Shown here piece after piece: positions 8,015 through 16,080 of a stretch of DNA of 64,000 nt (position 1 is the stretch's first letter; every line of letters starts with the position of its first letter). The position numbers and the translations under genes were made by a program. The notes beneath the pieces were generated by a model. That model did no database searches. It saw nothing but the letters and a program-made list of their open reading frames with translations, and had not been told where the DNA came from. This DNA is from Fibrobacteraceae bacterium (lineage in GTDB: Bacteria; Fibrobacterota; Fibrobacteria; Fibrobacterales; Fibrobacteraceae), in NCBI GenBank assembly GCA_017631885.1, contig JAGBSH010000028.1, positions 1 through 64,000 on the forward strand, given 5' to 3'.

Positions 8015-8761
8015 TTACTTTTCTTTTTTTAATTTTTTCTCTTTTCTGGCATAAAGTCCAGAAAGATCTCGAGCCACACCGAATAAAGCGCCTATTTCAT
8101 TTCGTGTGGGCTGAACCCTTTGTAAAAATTGATGGACAAAAGATTCCATCCAGACCTGGTCTCGGTAACGCCCACTTAAATGTTCTAATAAAAATGCTTT
8201 GAATTTATCAATTTGTTCTACATCGGCTAATTGATCGCCTGCTGTAGGTAATGGTCTGTGAGCTCTCCCTTCTCCAGATAAAAGACTTGAACGACAAAGT
8301 TCATAAAGGACAACAGAAACTGCTTGGGCTAAATTCAAACTCATTAACCCAGGAACAGGTATTTCACAAACCACACCACACATATTGACTTCTTCTAAAA
8401 GCAATCCTTTTGATTCGCGACCAAAAATCAATGCTGTTTTAAAATCTTGCCTGAATGAAGGCAATGTCTTGGGGAGTTCTGGAAGCATTACATGAGGTAA
8501 AACGCTATTAAAAACACGACGACTGAAAGCAACTGAAAATTGACAATCAGAAATAGCCTCTGGTAAAGAATTGAAAACTCTTGCCGAATCTAAAACTTCT
8601 CCTGAATTATGCGCGGTATGGTATGAATCTGGATTAACATTTTTTCGACGAGAAGTAACGATTCGAAGAGTTTCTACTCCATTACTCCGCATGGCTCTTG
8701 CCACAAAGCCCACATTATGCGGGTGCTCTGGCTCTACAAGAACGACTACAAAGGAGCTCAT
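8015..8761 (-). CDS. TrmJ-like SPOUT RNA 2'-O-methyltransferase
   Basis: This 248-residue protein of the SpoU/TrmH family shows the TrmJ pattern. Residues 10-24 read EPEHPHNVGFVARAM (the N-terminal RNA and SAM region), FGRESKGLLLEE spans 113-124, and IPVPGLMSLNLAQAVSVVLYE at about 134-154 forms the SAM-binding trefoil knot. The C-terminal helical extension fits TrmJ, which methylates position 32 of certain tRNAs with S-adenosylmethionine. Length matches the family (about 240-260). Its start overlaps the stop of the MurU-like gene by 4 bases. The target nucleotide is inferred from family membership only. Confidence 0.8.
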   Translation of the reverse strand: MSSFVVVLVEPEHPHNVGFVARAMRSNGVETLRIVTSRRKNVNPDSYHTAHNSGEVLDSARVFNSLPEAISDCQFSVAFSRRVFNSVLPHVMLPELPKTLPSFRQDFKTALIFGRESKGLLLEEVNMCGVVCEIPVPGLMSLNLAQAVSVVLYELCRSSLLSGEGRAHRPLPTAGDQLADVEQIDKFKAFLLEHLSGRYRDQVWMESFVHQFLQRVQPTRNEIGALFGVARDLSGLYARKEKKLKKEK

Positions 8762-9648
8762 TCAAGACCCCATGTAAAATTTTCACCCACAATTTGATTT
8801 TTATAAACTTGTTTGGGCTCAAGTTTTGCTCCAGGTAAAATCACTGCATTTTCTAAATGCGCTGAATCACCTACAAATGTATCTTGGTGAATAACTACAT
8901 TATCACCGACAAGAACATTGTTTCCTAAAGATGCTTTAGAGTCAATCCAGTTCGTTTTATTTAATTGAGAAAGCCTTGCTTTTACCGCATTAAACAAACC
9001 TATTGGCGTTCCCATATCAATCCAAAGGGAATTTTCTTTTGCTAAAAATGCCGCTGGAGAATCCCCATTTTCTATTAAACGTTTCCAAAAGTCGCGGACA
9101 TCTCGTTCTGATTCACGAATGTTTTGTAAAGCCTTTTTGCTATACCATGAAATGCCAGAAAATGTAGCACGACTAGTAGGATTTCCAAAAAGAAACTTGT
9201 TAGCTATGCCTTGTAATTTAGAGTTTTCTATCAGTAATGTGTTTACTTTTGAAAAATCTCTGCATAACAAAGCTACTGAAGATTGAGATGCTCTTGCTGC
9301 ATTTAAAAAAGCTTTTAAATCTAAAGAACAAAAACAATCTCCGTTTAAAATAAGCAATTCATCGATATCCATTTCTTTTGCCATACGATGAATTGGCCCG
9401 CCAGTTCCAAGAAGTTCTTGTTCTTGCCAAACTTTAAAGAATCCAAGTTGTTTTGCTTCTTTTTCTAATTTCTCTGCTAGATGGTGGGCATTAACATGCA
9501 AAGTAACATCACCAAGCGTTTTAACAAAACGAACCTGGTGTTCAAGAATTGAAGCATCAACCACAGGAACTAAAGGTTTAGGACAAGAATCTGTTAATGG
9601 TTTAAGCCTTGTTCCTAAGCCAGCAGCAAGAATGAGAACATGTAACAT
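8758..9648 (-). CDS. MurU-like sugar-1-phosphate nucleotidyltransferase with beta-helix tail
   Basis: The N-terminal domain has the nucleotidyltransferase signature LAAGLGTRLKPLTD at 7-20, the KPLVPV lysine at 24-29, GTGGPI near 81-86, the metal-binding NGD at 102-104, and WIDMGTP near 209-215. These fit MurU/ManC/GlmU-type enzymes that make UDP- or GDP-sugars. Residues about 234-275 (SLGNNVLVGDNVVI, then HLENAVILPGAKL) look like a short left-handed beta-helix, which Pseudomonas MurU lacks, so the 296-residue length exceeds typical MurU. The nearby AmgK-like kinase favours a role converting MurNAc-1-phosphate to UDP-MurNAc. A mannose- or glucose-1-phosphate uridylyl/guanylyltransferase remains possible. 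It starts 7 bases after fabZ. Confidence 0.7.
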   Translation of the reverse strand: MLHVLILAAGLGTRLKPLTDSCPKPLVPVVDASILEHQVRFVKTLGDVTLHVNAHHLAEKLEKEAKQLGFFKVWQEQELLGTGGPIHRMAKEMDIDELLILNGDCFCSLDLKAFLNAARASQSSVALLCRDFSKVNTLLIENSKLQGIANKFLFGNPTSRATFSGISWYSKKALQNIRESERDVRDFWKRLIENGDSPAAFLAKENSLWIDMGTPIGLFNAVKARLSQLNKTNWIDSKASLGNNVLVGDNVVIHQDTFVGDSAHLENAVILPGAKLEPKQVYKNQIVGENFTWGLE

Positions 9649-9655
9649 AAAACGA

Positions 9656-10138
9656 CTAAACCATTGCAGCCGTTAATGTTGCATTACAGACAGCTTCTTC
9701 GCCACAATAAATTTCACCAGAGAAAACCATAATTCCACGACGAAATTTTTCAAGAACTACTTTTAACGTTAAAACATCACCTGGTTTTACCGGACGACGA
9801 AAACGGCAAGCATCAACCCCCATAAAAGCAGGACGTTTGCCTTCTATTTCTTTTTCGTATTTTAATGCAGCAAGCAAACAACCCGCTTGAGCCATAGCTT
9901 CAACTTGTAAAACGCCTGGCATAATCGGTTCTGTTGGGAAATGTCCCTTAAAATAACCTTCAGTTCCTAAAATATACTTGGTTGCTGTCAACGCATCTTT
10001 ACCATCTACTTCATAAAGACAATTCACTTCATCTACAAAAGCAAACGGATCTTTTTGAGGCAAAAGAGCATGAACAACTTCACTATCAAGCAAGACGCCT
10101 GGTTTTTCTGACTTAGGCAGGGTATCGAGAATGGACAT
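9656..10138 (-). CDS. fabZ: 3-hydroxyacyl-[acyl-carrier-protein] dehydratase FabZ
   Basis: A 160-residue hot-dog fold dehydratase. The catalytic His66 is in GHFPTEPIMPGVLQVEAMAQ and the catalytic Glu80 is in the same stretch. The FVDEV segment before it and FRRPVKPGDVLTL after it complete the family pattern. FabZ removes water from 3-hydroxyacyl-ACP in fatty acid elongation and competes with lipid A synthesis for 3-hydroxyacyl-ACP. Its ATG lies inside lpxC, with a 26-base overlap in another frame. In Bacteroidetes and Chlorobi these two genes are often fused into one bifunctional protein; here they are separate. The start gives an N-terminal extension of about 10-15 residues compared with E. 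coli FabZ. Confidence 0.93.
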   Translation of the reverse strand: MSILDTLPKSEKPGVLLDSEVVHALLPQKDPFAFVDEVNCLYEVDGKDALTATKYILGTEGYFKGHFPTEPIMPGVLQVEAMAQAGCLLAALKYEKEIEGKRPAFMGVDACRFRRPVKPGDVLTLKVVLEKFRRGIMVFSGEIYCGEEAVCNATLTAAMV

Positions 10139-10961
10139 ATTTAACCAACCTTTTAAATATTTGATGATGCACTATATGACCTCCATTGTGAATCCGAATT
10201 TTTGCCATAGGCAATTCTTGTACAAACAACGAAAGGTCACCAACCAAATCTAACACTTTATGATAAAGAATTTCTTGTTCAAATCGTAATTTTTTATTTC
10301 TGAGAACTTCAACTTCAGATTTTTTTACCGGACGTAATAAAAGGCCTGAATTTTCACTTACTCCAGCAAGTAAACCTTGTGCTAAAGCCTTATTGAATTG
10401 ATTTTCAAATATAAATGTCCTAGCATTCAATACAGAAATCAAATCTTCCGGAGCATAAATAGAAAGAAATGCACTATCTGAAAAACCTTCTTGTTCTAAA
10501 GAGTATTCTACTTCAAATGTATCTGATGGTTCAACAATACAAAAACCATTTGAAAAATCAATCCGAAATAATTCTTCTATTTCATAAAAAAGTAATTCTT
10601 TTGAAAAAGGATTTCTTGGCCGCAAATGTTCTAACCAATCTCTTGCGCTCCCATCAAGTAAAGGCAATTCTCTTGTTTTTTCTGAAACGTGAATATCTAT
10701 ACATAAATGATGCCACAATAACAAAGCAGCACTCAGATGTTCTGGAGAAGAAATAAAAGTATTTCCATTTCCTATAATAGTTGTTCTTTGAACATTCCAT
10801 ACAAGAGAAAGATTATTTTGTAAATCCCAACTTTTAAATAAAAGAGAATCCCCTATAAACCAAGAAACACAAGGTTTTTCATTATGCAATGGCTTACGCA
10901 AGGTAACTTGCGCAAAAGACAACGGAAAAGAAAGGGAACATGATTCAAAATTAGGCATCAA
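10113..10961 (-). CDS. lpxC: UDP-3-O-acyl-N-acetylglucosamine deacetylase LpxC
   Basis: The protein is divergent but complete at 282 residues. The zinc and catalytic residues can be placed: Glu74-His75 in SSPEHLSAAL, His234 and Asp238 in LYHKVLDLVGDL, and His262 in NGGH. LPLLDGSA at 99-106 and NARTFIFE at 179-186 are also family marks. LpxC performs the committed, zinc-dependent deacetylation of lipid A synthesis in the cytoplasm. The gene overlaps the end of lpxD by 11 bases (8 if Met2 is the start) and the start of fabZ by 26. It is slightly shorter than E. coli LpxC (305). Sequence outside the motifs is poorly conserved, but the complete ligand set supports an active enzyme. Confidence 0.88.
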   Translation of the reverse strand: MMPNFESCSLSFPLSFAQVTLRKPLHNEKPCVSWFIGDSLLFKSWDLQNNLSLVWNVQRTTIIGNGNTFISSPEHLSAALLLWHHLCIDIHVSEKTRELPLLDGSARDWLEHLRPRNPFSKELLFYEIEELFRIDFSNGFCIVEPSDTFEVEYSLEQEGFSDSAFLSIYAPEDLISVLNARTFIFENQFNKALAQGLLAGVSENSGLLLRPVKKSEVEVLRNKKLRFEQEILYHKVLDLVGDLSLFVQELPMAKIRIHNGGHIVHHQIFKRLVKYVHSRYPA

Positions 10962-11913
10962 GATTCCTCTTTTTCACAAGACTACGGAGTAACGCAATTC
11001 CCCGGCGCCAAGAGTGAATTTCTTCTGCAGGAAACCCACCTACCATAATCCCTCTTGGAACATTTTTAGTCACTCCTGCTTTAGCAGCAATTTTTGCTCC
11101 TTTTCCAATCGTTAAATGCCCAGAAGCTTTAGCAGCACCACCAAAATCAACATTATCTTCTACAATTGTTGAACCAGCTAACGCACATTGTGATGCCATA
11201 TAAATGTTATTACCAAGCGTGCAATTATGCCCAATTTGTACAAAAGAATCCAAATGCGTGTTGTTACCTATTGTTGTCGGAGAAAGAAACCCTGCAGCAA
11301 CTACAGAATTAGCTCCAATAGAAGAGTTATCACCTATAAAAACGCCTGCAACATGAGGCACTGGAAAACGTTTCCCATCTTTTTCAAAAAAACCAAACCC
11401 TCGAGAACCTATTACAACACCGGCTTGTAAAGTACAATTTTTTCCGATAGAAACATTTTCATACAAGGTAACCCGAGATTCTAAAACAGAATTTTCACCA
11501 ACAACAGCTCCTTTCATAATAACAGAAAATGGGCCAACAAAAGCGTTATCTAAAACGCTCCCTTCCACTATAGCCGTCGGGTGAATTTTAGCCGATGGTG
11601 AAACATAAGACTGTTCATTTTTTTTCGTCGGCAAATAAAATTCTTCTAAAAAAGAAACCATCATGGCGTATGGATTTTCAACAGGCAGCAAATATTTCAC
11701 TTTGGGAAAATCCCCCAAAAAATCTTTCCTGACAAAAAGTACGCCTGCTGAAGACTCTACTGAATTTCCAAAATTTTCTTTTTTATCCCAAAAGGAAATT
11801 TCTGAACATTTTGCTAAATGAATTGCATTTACGCCAGTAATTAAAAAATCTTCCTGAATGTTATTGGAAATTTTTAAATGCGAAAGAATTGTTGATAATT
11901 TAACGGGAGTCAA
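10951..11913 (-). CDS. lpxD: UDP-3-O-(3-hydroxyacyl)glucosamine N-acyltransferase LpxD
   Basis: The 320-residue protein has an N-terminal uridine-binding domain (to about 100), a left-handed parallel beta-helix of hexapeptide repeats (about 105-290), and a C-terminal helix. The catalytic His229 is in FVQIGHNCTLG, and GSRGFGF at 169-175 is the family hallmark. LpxD adds the second 3-hydroxyacyl chain in lipid A synthesis. The start is TTG: AGGAGG stands 4 bases upstream and no ATG lies nearby, so this Shine-Dalgarno decides the start. The TTG directly abuts the TAA of the lipid kinase gene, which implies coupled translation. Confidence 0.93.
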   Translation of the reverse strand: MTPVKLSTILSHLKISNNIQEDFLITGVNAIHLAKCSEISFWDKKENFGNSVESSAGVLFVRKDFLGDFPKVKYLLPVENPYAMMVSFLEEFYLPTKKNEQSYVSPSAKIHPTAIVEGSVLDNAFVGPFSVIMKGAVVGENSVLESRVTLYENVSIGKNCTLQAGVVIGSRGFGFFEKDGKRFPVPHVAGVFIGDNSSIGANSVVAAGFLSPTTIGNNTHLDSFVQIGHNCTLGNNIYMASQCALAGSTIVEDNVDFGGAAKASGHLTIGKGAKIAAKAGVTKNVPRGIMVGGFPAEEIHSWRRGIALLRSLVKKRNLDA

Positions 11914-12876
11914 TTAGCCTCCTAACGCAAGCATCTGCACTTGATAACCATAACGAATAGAAACTTTTTCAACACCTTGCCCCGTTAAATCTTCGCCATC
12001 TAATTGCAAATATTCACTAGAAAGAACTTCTAATTCTAAAGAAGTCGCTTTATAAGAATGCAGAAAATACTTTTTGTATAAATGGCCTAAGAAAGGGATA
12101 TTACCTATTGCGATAGCTCCTAAAAATGCCAAAAGATTGGGGGCACAAACTATTTCAAGAATTTTATCGGACATATCTGAGCAATAAAATGGATTGGTGC
12201 CAGAAGCAAAACTCGGGATATTCCCAACAATAACTGTTCGAAAACCTGAAACATCTAGAGTTTTTGTTTTTCCATCTACTTCTGTATAACTTAATTTTCC
12301 ATTTTGCAGAAAATAATTTCTATCAGCAAAAAATCTTTTGACATAGTGCATTTTATTAGCAATAACAGAATTAGAAGAAATTTTACCTTCTTTTCTATCT
12401 TGATTAAAATCGTGAGCTATCCTTGCATCAATTCCTGCTGAAAAATAATTGGCAAAAGCAAGATTTCCATTAACTTCCCATATATCAAAAGTTCTTGAAG
12501 ACGCTAACAATAAACGACGTAAAAGGTAAAGCAAGCCTTTTTCTACAAAGGGTTTATAAAGACCTAAAACACGGGCTAAATCGTTTCCTGTCCCTAAAGG
12601 AACAAGCCCTATTTTTACACGCTGTTTATCTGGGTGATGCATCATATTAGAAAATACCGCAGAAACCGTTCCATCGCCACCCACAGCAATTAGTGTTTCA
12701 GTCGTAGAAATTGCTTTAGAAATTTGAGTTTCAAAATTTTCTTTTTCTGTAAATTCAGCTTGCCATTCTGTTGAATTAAACCCCATTGATTGCATTATTT
12801 CAGGGAGAAATTCATAGATAGTTTTCCCTTGTCCACCGCCACTTACTGGATTGATTAAAAAAAAGAATCTAAACAT
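11914..12876 (-). CDS. Diacylglycerol kinase-like lipid kinase (DAGK catalytic domain)
   Basis: A 320-residue member of the DagK/YegS/BmrU family. Visible motifs are NPVSGGGQGK near the N-terminus (nucleotide binding), AVGGDGTVSAVFSN (the GGDGT signature), and GLVPLGTGNDLARVLG. The C-terminal half forms the beta-sandwich of the family, with LDGEDL near the end. These enzymes phosphorylate diacylglycerol or related lipids at the inner membrane surface. The gene overlaps the gamma-carbonic anhydrase gene by 8 bases and abuts lpxD, so a role in recycling lipid products of envelope synthesis is plausible but inferred. The lipid substrate is unknown. Confidence 0.85.
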   Translation of the reverse strand: MFRFFFLINPVSGGGQGKTIYEFLPEIMQSMGFNSTEWQAEFTEKENFETQISKAISTTETLIAVGGDGTVSAVFSNMMHHPDKQRVKIGLVPLGTGNDLARVLGLYKPFVEKGLLYLLRRLLLASSRTFDIWEVNGNLAFANYFSAGIDARIAHDFNQDRKEGKISSNSVIANKMHYVKRFFADRNYFLQNGKLSYTEVDGKTKTLDVSGFRTVIVGNIPSFASGTNPFYCSDMSDKILEIVCAPNLLAFLGAIAIGNIPFLGHLYKKYFLHSYKATSLELEVLSSEYLQLDGEDLTGQGVEKVSIRYGYQVQMLALGG

Positions 12877-13387
12877 TTTCGACCTGATTTTTTATCAATT
12901 CAACGTAACTCGCTGCGTTTTTTTGACTGGCTTGTATTTCTTCTGAGGTCAATTCTCGAATAAACCGTGCTGGTGTTCCTAAAATCAAAGAATTTTCTGG
13001 AAAATCTTTGTCTGCCGTAACAACACTCCCAGCACCAACTATAGAATTTTTTCGGATACAAGCACCATCCATAATAATTGCACCCATGCCAATAGTAGAA
13101 CCACTTTCAATAGTACACGCATGAACAACTGCATTATGCCCAATAGTAACATCATCTCCTATAACAACCCCTCTGTCAGAAGATAAATGAACCGTTGCAT
13201 TATCTTGAATATTTGTTCTTTTCCCAATTTTAATAGAAGCTATATCACCTCGCAGAACGGCGTTATAAAAAACAGAAGAATATTCGCCTATTTCTACACG
13301 ACCAATAATGCGTGCTCCTTTTGCTACAAACACGTGACTAGATAAAGTCGGAAATTGATCATTCCATGGGATAAGATTTTCTTTCAT
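12869..13387 (-). CDS. Gamma-carbonic anhydrase-like hexapeptide-repeat protein
   Basis: The 172-residue protein is built of hexapeptide repeats forming a left-handed beta-helix, with a C-terminal helix. Three histidines sit at metal-ligand positions: His67 in TVHLSSDRG, and His84 and His89 in IGHNAVVHACTI. The motif RGDIASIKIGKRTNIQDN precedes them. These are the features of the YrdA/CaiE/PaaY gamma-carbonic anhydrase family, many members of which have weak or untested activity. It is the first gene of the nine-gene leftward run that includes lpxD, lpxC and fabZ. A conventional start with the phrase MKENLIPW is used. Confidence 0.85.
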   Translation of the reverse strand: MKENLIPWNDQFPTLSSHVFVAKGARIIGRVEIGEYSSVFYNAVLRGDIASIKIGKRTNIQDNATVHLSSDRGVVIGDDVTIGHNAVVHACTIESGSTIGMGAIIMDGACIRKNSIVGAGSVVTADKDFPENSLILGTPARFIRELTSEEIQASQKNAASYVELIKNQVENV

Positions 13388-13510
13388 ATTTTGATATTAT
13401 ACATAAATATTCTTTCATTTAAAATAATATTTAAGAAAAATTTCCTTTTATTTAATGATTTTTTGTTTGTTTTTCAAAAATTGAAACTAGCTAAGCTAAA
13501 AAATAATTAC

Positions 13511-13541
13511 AATGGCGCATGCCCACAGGGCATGCGCCATT
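13511..13541. repeat. GC-rich perfect palindrome, possible terminator
   Basis: Arms of 14 bases (AATGGCGCATGCCC and GGGCATGCGCCATT) flank an ACA loop. The element is strikingly GC-rich in an AT-rich gap, 24 bases downstream of the minus-strand gene that ends at 13566. On the minus strand it is followed by GTAATTATTTTTTA, a broken T-run, so it may terminate that gene. No second copy was noticed in the window. Confidence 0.5.
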
Positions 13542-13565
13542 TCTTGCAAAATCAAATGTAAAGCC

Positions 13566-14057
13566 TTAATCTTTACATTTCAAAATAGCTTCATGAATGT
13601 TTTTCTTGAAGATATGTTCAGATTCCATATTTTCTTGCAAATAACGATTTACATCGTATTCAGAAACCAACCATTCATAAGCACACTTACAAGTAGATTT
13701 TTTTATGTCATCACTACATTCACGAACAAAAACTTTTTCCATTTCTGGAGTAAATGTTTTTGGAAGACAATTTTTCAACAATGGGAAACCCCAATTATCG
13801 AAATCATCAACTTCACCATCTCTTTCAAGCCCTTTGTGAATCAAAGGCAAGAAAGAAGTGTCTTTTTGAAGTTCATCATAAGCACAAGAACAAATTTGTT
13901 TTGCACTTTTCTTTTCAAAAAAATCGTCTACATCATCAATACATTCTGACTGAAAACTTTTTTGAAATTTTTTAGTTTGAATTAAAGCTTTTTCTTCAGC
14001 AGAAAAAGAAAGAGTAAATACTCCTAAAAGAAAAACAACGGCAAAGATCTGTTTCAT
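13566..14057 (-). CDS. Secreted protein with a duplicated cysteine-patterned module, unknown function
   Basis: I do not recognise a family. The 163-residue product begins with a clear signal peptide (MKQIFAVVFLLGVFTLSFSA). The mature part holds two similar units. The first has SECIDDVDDFF, then CSCAYDELQKD and a later KNC. The second has RECSDDIKKS, then CKCAYEWLVSE and a final KCKD. Each unit is acidic, about 60 residues long, with a C...CxCAYxxL...C pattern, which suggests two disulfide-linked helical repeats in the periplasm or outside the cell. The gene stands alone between a divergent membrane protein gene and the GC-rich palindrome, which may terminate it. Metal binding is possible but unsupported beyond the cysteines. 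Confidence 0.7.
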   Translation of the reverse strand: MKQIFAVVFLLGVFTLSFSAEEKALIQTKKFQKSFQSECIDDVDDFFEKKSAKQICSCAYDELQKDTSFLPLIHKGLERDGEVDDFDNWGFPLLKNCLPKTFTPEMEKVFVRECSDDIKKSTCKCAYEWLVSEYDVNRYLQENMESEHIFKKNIHEAILKCKD

Positions 14058-14177
14058 ATATACCTCTTTTTTTGTTTAACATAATAAAATCTATTTTTTA
14101 AAAACAAGTTTTTCTATACAAAAAAATGATTTTTCTTAATTTGTTTGGAGTTTTCTTTTTAAATTAAATAAAAATTT

Positions 14178-14792
14178 ATGCAATCTCTTTTTTTACAGAT
14201 TAAAAATCTAACTGAACTTGGTAATAGTTACGCTGATTTAGCTCTATTAAGCGTAATTTTAACTTGTTTTTCTTTATTTTTTGTCATTTTTGTCGGTTTG
14301 ATTCTGACTTTTTTTGAAAAAATAGAACTTGGTTTCCTAAAAAAAATATTCGGTTTAAAAGTCACTTTATTTTTTCATAATTATTTTACCTTTGTAGGAA
14401 CAATTATTCATGAACTATCACATGCCACTTTATGTATCTTAACTGGCGCTAAACTCAAAGAAATCTGTATTTTTGAAGAAAATCCTGAACGTCTAGGCCA
14501 TATTAGTTATTGCAATCGAGGCCCGTTTTTTATCCGAGCTTTTCAAGATGCTTTAATCGCTTCAGCACCTACTTTTGTCGGAATTTTCCTTTTTTATTTT
14601 GGGGCTCATAAATTATTTTCTGAAAATTTTCCCTTTTGCCAAAAAGTTATAATCATTTACTTTTTAATTTCGCTTTTAAATCATAGCAGTATGAGTTTAG
14701 TGGATACAAAAGCCTACATTAAAAGTTGCTGGATTCTGATTTTCCCCGTTTTCATAACCTTTTTTATAACTTCAATTCAAATTCTGACATGA
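14178..14792 (+). CDS. Integral membrane protein with HExxH motif, M50-like putative metalloprotease
   Basis: This 204-residue protein has about five or six hydrophobic segments. A hydrophobic segment near residue 75 ends in IIHELSHATLC, a zinc-type HExxH motif at the membrane face. Downstream are LGHISY, the Ala-Pro turn ASAPTFVGIF and NHSSMSLVDTKAYIK, an Asp-containing element in the place where M50 (site-2 protease-like) families put their third ligand. These features suggest a small intramembrane metalloprotease-like protein; activity is inferred. There is no clear Shine-Dalgarno before the ATG. It is followed 31 bases later by an acyltransferase gene in the same direction. Confidence 0.6.
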   Translation: MQSLFLQIKNLTELGNSYADLALLSVILTCFSLFFVIFVGLILTFFEKIELGFLKKIFGLKVTLFFHNYFTFVGTIIHELSHATLCILTGAKLKEICIFEENPERLGHISYCNRGPFFIRAFQDALIASAPTFVGIFLFYFGAHKLFSENFPFCQKVIIIYFLISLLNHSSMSLVDTKAYIKSCWILIFPVFITFFITSIQILT

Positions 14793-14823
14793 TTCTTTTT
14801 TTTCTTTCTACTTTTTAAAGAAT

Positions 14824-15876
14824 ATGATCGAACAAAAAACAATGCCTACAAGAGAAATTTATGGTGATATTTTAAGAATTATCGCCGCTTTTTCTGTCGT
14901 ATTCCAACACACGGCATCTTCTGCCTGGTATACTTTAAATCCAGCTCAAAATTCTTGGCTTGTTTTAAATTTTTTCAATAGTTCTGCAAGATTTGGTGTT
15001 GGTATATTCGTTATGCTTAGCGGTGCATTTTTACTTTCTCCAAAAAAGGATTATTCTCCCAAACAAATTTTAAAAACTAAAGTCCCTTATTTATTAAAAC
15101 TTATTGCTTTCTGGGTGATTTTCTATGGAATATTTCAAGTTTTTATCCAAGGCTTTAGTTGGAAAGAATTTTTAAGCGTTCCCCTTTTAGCTTTTACAAA
15201 ACCGCAAACGCACCTATGGTTTCTTTATATGTTAGCAGGACTCTACCTTTTTACACCTGCTTTACGCATTTTCACCACACATGCTAGTGAAAAAATGCTT
15301 CGTTTGACTTTAATTATGCTTGTTATTTTTGGAATGTGCGTGCCAACAATTTCACACTTAATCAAACGCTTTGCCGACATACAAGTTTATAGCCTTTTAA
15401 CTATACAAGGAACGACTTCTTATTTAGCTTATTACCTTGCCGGGCTTTATTTTTCACATTTTTCTATTTCAAATCGTTCAAAAAAATGGATTTATGCTTT
15501 AGCAATATTTTCTTTTATTGTTTCTTTTATAGGGTCTACTTATCTTTCTCTTGTAAGAAATTCACCCGATGAATTCTTTTTAGGCAATATGCGACCAACC
15601 AATTTTATAATGGTTATTGCTATTTTCATCTTTTTTAAGGATTTTTCAAACGAATTAAATGTTTCTTCAAAATTTATAAATCTTTGTTCTAGAACTACTC
15701 TTGGAATATACCTAATTCACCCCGTTTTTCTAAAAATATTTTATGGACTTAAACTACAATTAATTACGCCTACTCCTTGGCTAAACGTTCCTTTAACAGC
15801 CTTTTCTATTTTTCTTTTATCCTTTATGCTTGTTTTTATATTTAAAAAAGTTCCTTTTCTACAAAAATTCTTATAG
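14824..15876 (+). CDS. Acyltransferase family 3 membrane protein (OafA/WecH-like)
   Basis: A 350-residue polytopic membrane protein with about ten hydrophobic segments. The N-terminus carries the family pattern: EIYGDILRIIAAFSVVFQHT (the Asp-xxx-Arg and following His mark the acyltransferase-3 domain), and further on HLWFLYMLAGLYLFTPALR and LGIYLIHPVFL. Members O-acetylate cell-surface glycans such as lipopolysaccharide O-antigen or enterobacterial common antigen. Start at 14824 or at Met7 (14842). The acceptor here is unknown. It is likely cotranscribed with the upstream M50-like gene. Confidence 0.85.
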   Translation: MIEQKTMPTREIYGDILRIIAAFSVVFQHTASSAWYTLNPAQNSWLVLNFFNSSARFGVGIFVMLSGAFLLSPKKDYSPKQILKTKVPYLLKLIAFWVIFYGIFQVFIQGFSWKEFLSVPLLAFTKPQTHLWFLYMLAGLYLFTPALRIFTTHASEKMLRLTLIMLVIFGMCVPTISHLIKRFADIQVYSLLTIQGTTSYLAYYLAGLYFSHFSISNRSKKWIYALAIFSFIVSFIGSTYLSLVRNSPDEFFLGNMRPTNFIMVIAIFIFFKDFSNELNVSSKFINLCSRTTLGIYLIHPVFLKIFYGLKLQLITPTPWLNVPLTAFSIFLLSFMLVFIFKKVPFLQKFL

Positions 15877-15894
15877 CAAAAACTTTTTAACTCT

Positions 15895-15923
15895 TTGCAA
15901 TTCAATAAGTTACAAGAATTTAA
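15895..15923 (+). promoter_or_regulatory. Promoter-like element of the FecR surface-protein operon
   Basis: TTGCAA, 17 bases, then ATTTAA. It matches the element before the AGCS gene at 24 of 29 positions, including the exact 16-mer AAGTTACAAGAATTTA. The shared 13-mer TTTTGTGATTTTC follows at 15967-15979. The implied leader before the FecR gene is about 150 bases, rich in A and T. Function as a promoter is inferred. Confidence 0.5.
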
Positions 15924-16080
15924 AATGTTTTTACTAGCAAATTCTATTTAAAAAACTGTTTCAAAATTTTGTGATTTTCCTTATATATAGAGTTCTCTTT
16001 TTCAATCTATTTATAAAAAGTTTTTTGAAAGTAAAATAAAAGTTATTAGATTTTTTACACATCCTTTTTTGGAGTTTGCT

